Made by a program: the position numbers and the translations under genes
From: Ischnura elegans
Lineage: Eukaryota > Arthropoda > Insecta > Odonata > Coenagrionidae
Length of the DNA: 64,000 nucleotides
NCBI RefSeq assembly: GCF_921293095.1
Contig: NC_060249.1
Coordinates: forward strand, 80,673,907-80,737,906
Reading direction: 5' to 3'
Notes under the pieces: model-generated
What the model was told of the DNA's origin: nothing
What the model saw: the letters and a program-made list of their open reading frames with translations, nothing else
Databases searched by the model: none
Shown here: positions 61,313 to 64,000 of the stretch, piece after piece
Layout of the letters: each line of letters opens with the position of its first letter
How positions within the stretch are numbered: position 1 is the first letter of the stretch

Positions 61313-64000
61313 CCACAATTTAACCTCTTTTTCTGCCACTCCTGCAGCTCATTAAGTTTCATCCTATAGCACATTTTTTATATGCACTAATAGTTGTGCA
61401 GACTGGTTTTGAAAAAAAAAAGTTCAACATTGAGTATAATTCCCCGGACGGTATTTACCACATAAACCAAGAAGGGTACCTAATTTCAAACTAAATGCAA
61501 TTGACTTAACAGTGAACTAAGATCTGATTAAATTCCTACTCATGAACAAATCCTTAGTTGTCCTCTGTTTACTAATAAAAATACCTTTCAAGGGTTGAAA
61601 ACTCAATTAGTTCAATTTATTGCTTTATTGTACTCTTCGGGAGACATCGAAAGGAGAGTTACATGAGCAAACACCGTACCACCACCTCAAGGTGTTCCAC
61701 ATCTCCACCACTCGCTACCTCCACCCGGGAACCCCCCACCCACAATCCCAACCTCCCCCTCTTCCACCCACCTCCTCCTCCTTCCCCTCACCCACTCAGT
61801 GGTCCGGAAAGTGCCCCTCCCCCATCCACCACCCGCCACATCTTCCCGATTACCCCGGAGAACGCAAATTACAGGGGCCTTCCTTCTTTTACCTCCGCGC
61901 AGCAAATTGCTGGGGGCCCTCAATGTTGATTATATCCGGCAAAGGCATTTTCGAGGAATAAAATGTCCTTCAAAATGATATCGTTGCTTGCCGACTCTTT
62001 GAACGTTTGTTCCTCTCCCTCCCTCTTTCTGCCTCGGCAAGGAAGAGGGGTTGGAGTGGGTGGATTTCGAGGGATTCTGTGTGAGCGGCTGACGAGGTAA
62101 GGGGATCCTAGGACCGGATATACTCCTCTCCGTCGCTCCACGGATGGGGATGGAAGCCATAAATATATTCACTTGGGTTTATAGTCAAACTGGAATGAAA
62201 TTGCATAAAAGGCTTGTCGAATATATCAAAAGATTTAAAGTTGAAAACGCTAGTTAGGACATGAAATAATAGTAATTGGAATAACCCGTGGTCAAATAAA
62301 TTTCTTGCAAGATTTATTCATCCAATTAGGAGTTAAACTTAAAGGCTAATCAAGAAAACAATGACATATTACCGTGATACTTATAAAAATGGCCTTGAAC
62401 ATTTTCAAAGAGACCTATTTCATGAAGGGAAGACGCTTATAATCGAACGAAAGCTTAAAGTAAGTATGTGTCTTAAAAATCGCTGTTTAATGGACAAAAT
62501 AAAATGAAATAAATGGAGAAACAATAATGAAAAGACTTCACGGAATTATTAGAATTATCATAAATGACAAAGCTATATGGATAACAAGGAGAGTAATAGT
62601 ATTTCATTGGCAAAGATAAAATGAAAAATACGTTTGTTAAATGAAGAATGAAACTTTATGGGTACATTCAAAGGACGAACAAGAACTGTATTTCGAAGCA
62701 AACTCCCAGTACTTATTCAGACTGGGATACACCTGAGATAATAAGATGGACTATTCAAACCATCGTCAGCAAATCACTTTTATTAAAGGTGAAGATAGTT
62801 TTAAAATCAATACAAATAAAAGAATACTGAACGATAGTGGATAACTTTAACACCTGAGTCAACGAAAGCATATGGTGAACTTTCGAATTAAAGTTTGGAG
62901 ACAGAAAACACAAAAATGTCTCCTTATATGAATTCAAATTTTTACTCTCTCTATTGCCTAAAATAGCTGTGGATAACATAACAAGGGTAATGAGAAAGTA
63001 AGAGGATAAGATCAAATTAAAATTGGGGCAATCTAATCTTAACGATATTCCAATACTCGGTATTCCAATTGACGGTCTTCTTCGAATGTAATGAAGCGTC
63101 ATCCATTCATAAATCACGAAAGCATTCAAAGTGGTCTATTTTTTCAATATCGAGGTAATAGTTTTCATCTCCCAACGGCATTGTTTCGTAAGTTTGTTCT
63201 GTGGTGATACTTCGCTCTATGTCGCCATTCCATCAATCTTTCATTCATATCCCTAGATCTCACTTTGATTCATTCCAAAGATAGGATTACTCCCTCATTC
63301 TATCCTTCATTCCTCTCATCAGTATCCGTTCACTTGTAATTCAACACCTGTCCGAAGCATTACTCTGGCGATTCGAAGAAACCATGCTTACGTGGCTGCA
63401 TATCATACATCCAATGGACAACCGGCGGCCTAAGTCGCAGAGGAGTTGTACGCCGTTGAATCCGTTTATGCAGAGAATGGTCCCCAGCATAATAAGGAAA
63501 CACATATTCTTTCGATGTGTGCATGACAATTTCGAAGAAATTTATCACCCATTTCCTAGAAGATTGTGTTCAGTACGAGTCTTGATTTTTCAGAAAGTAT
63601 TGTTCTCTAGTTTGAAAGATTTATAAAGCTGAAACGCATTCCATGAGGATATGAGGACAATGGAATGAATAAAATATAAATTATGACGCTGATTTTTAGG
63701 AAAGATTTCTGTTGGTGAATTTAAATTACGATGAACTTTTAGCTAATCATATCCCTCAAATTAGATATGACGAAAATAAAAAGACAGATCCGCGATATTG
63801 GTTAATATTTAATGAAAATATCCTTGCTGTTCTTAGGTTTGATTATTGACAGACAGTAAACCTTATGATGACCCTGTTTCATCATTAATGCTTCGAAAAA
63901 TGGGTGCTCTATCAATGTATATTTTATGAATCTACTCTAGCTATGCAATTATTCTGAAGGCACGCTACGCCGTTCCGTGCTTAAGATTACAATCTAGATT
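61313..64000. other. Right end, no recognised gene
   Basis: A GC-richer, C-rich patch at 61650-62150 gives overlapping proline-rich frames on both strands without domains; it could be a promoter or chance. The remainder is AT-rich with short frames (for example 62755-63129 minus, 124 codons) that I do not recognise. Confidence 0.35.

Noticed and set aside
61620..61961. Proline-rich frame (+)
   Set aside because: It comes from a C-rich low-complexity tract with overlapping frames on both strands.

Overview
This is an AT-rich eukaryotic window, most likely from an insect or other arthropod. Genes are split by introns from 59 bp to more than 7 kb. The non-coding DNA is full of hAT-type MITEs, piggyBac elements, a Helitron-like element, tRNA-derived SINEs and decayed LINE reverse-transcriptase pieces. 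I found no bacterial operons, CRISPR arrays or rRNA. All gene models are hand-spliced from the sequence.

The main gene is a complete, intact SCFD1/Sly1 gene (Sec1/Munc18 family, ER-Golgi SNARE regulator) on the + strand at 23764-45605. It has 15 coding exons with consistent phases and encodes 635 residues. Most of its length is intron, and the introns hold much of the mobile DNA. Intron 8 carries a 4.1-kb piggyBac element with TTAA target duplications and a decayed transposase. A ~1.6-kb foreign segment interrupts that transposase, and a hAT-like MITE sits inside the segment. A second, different MITE with 8-bp target duplications lies further along the same intron.

Left part (1-23.4 kb): a minus-strand first coding exon (3748-3943) encodes a signal peptide followed by a mature N-terminal histidine, suggesting a secreted copper-binding (LPMO/BIM1-like) protein that continues off the left edge. 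A candidate promoter and 5' exon for a minus-strand transcript lies at 15260-15700. A candidate unrecognised minus-strand gene (17302-17987) has a 59-bp intron. The rest is repeats: a LINE tail, SINEs, two hairpins and MITEs.

Right part (45.6-64 kb): converging tail-to-tail with SCFD1 is an unrecognised minus-strand gene whose last two exons (49089-48923 and 48282-48064) join in phase. Further right are GC-richer patches without recognisable genes, a foldback element, a Helitron-like element (56505-58333), a hAT MITE, an orphan + strand exon (60601-60675) and a LINE tail.

I did not find a clearly new biological system. The most distinctive points are at least eight hAT-like MITEs with 8-bp target duplications (five perfect, three 7/8), the nested piggyBac insertion, two miRNA-like hairpins (one in an SCFD1 intron), the N-terminal-histidine secreted protein and two orphan multi-exon gene candidates.
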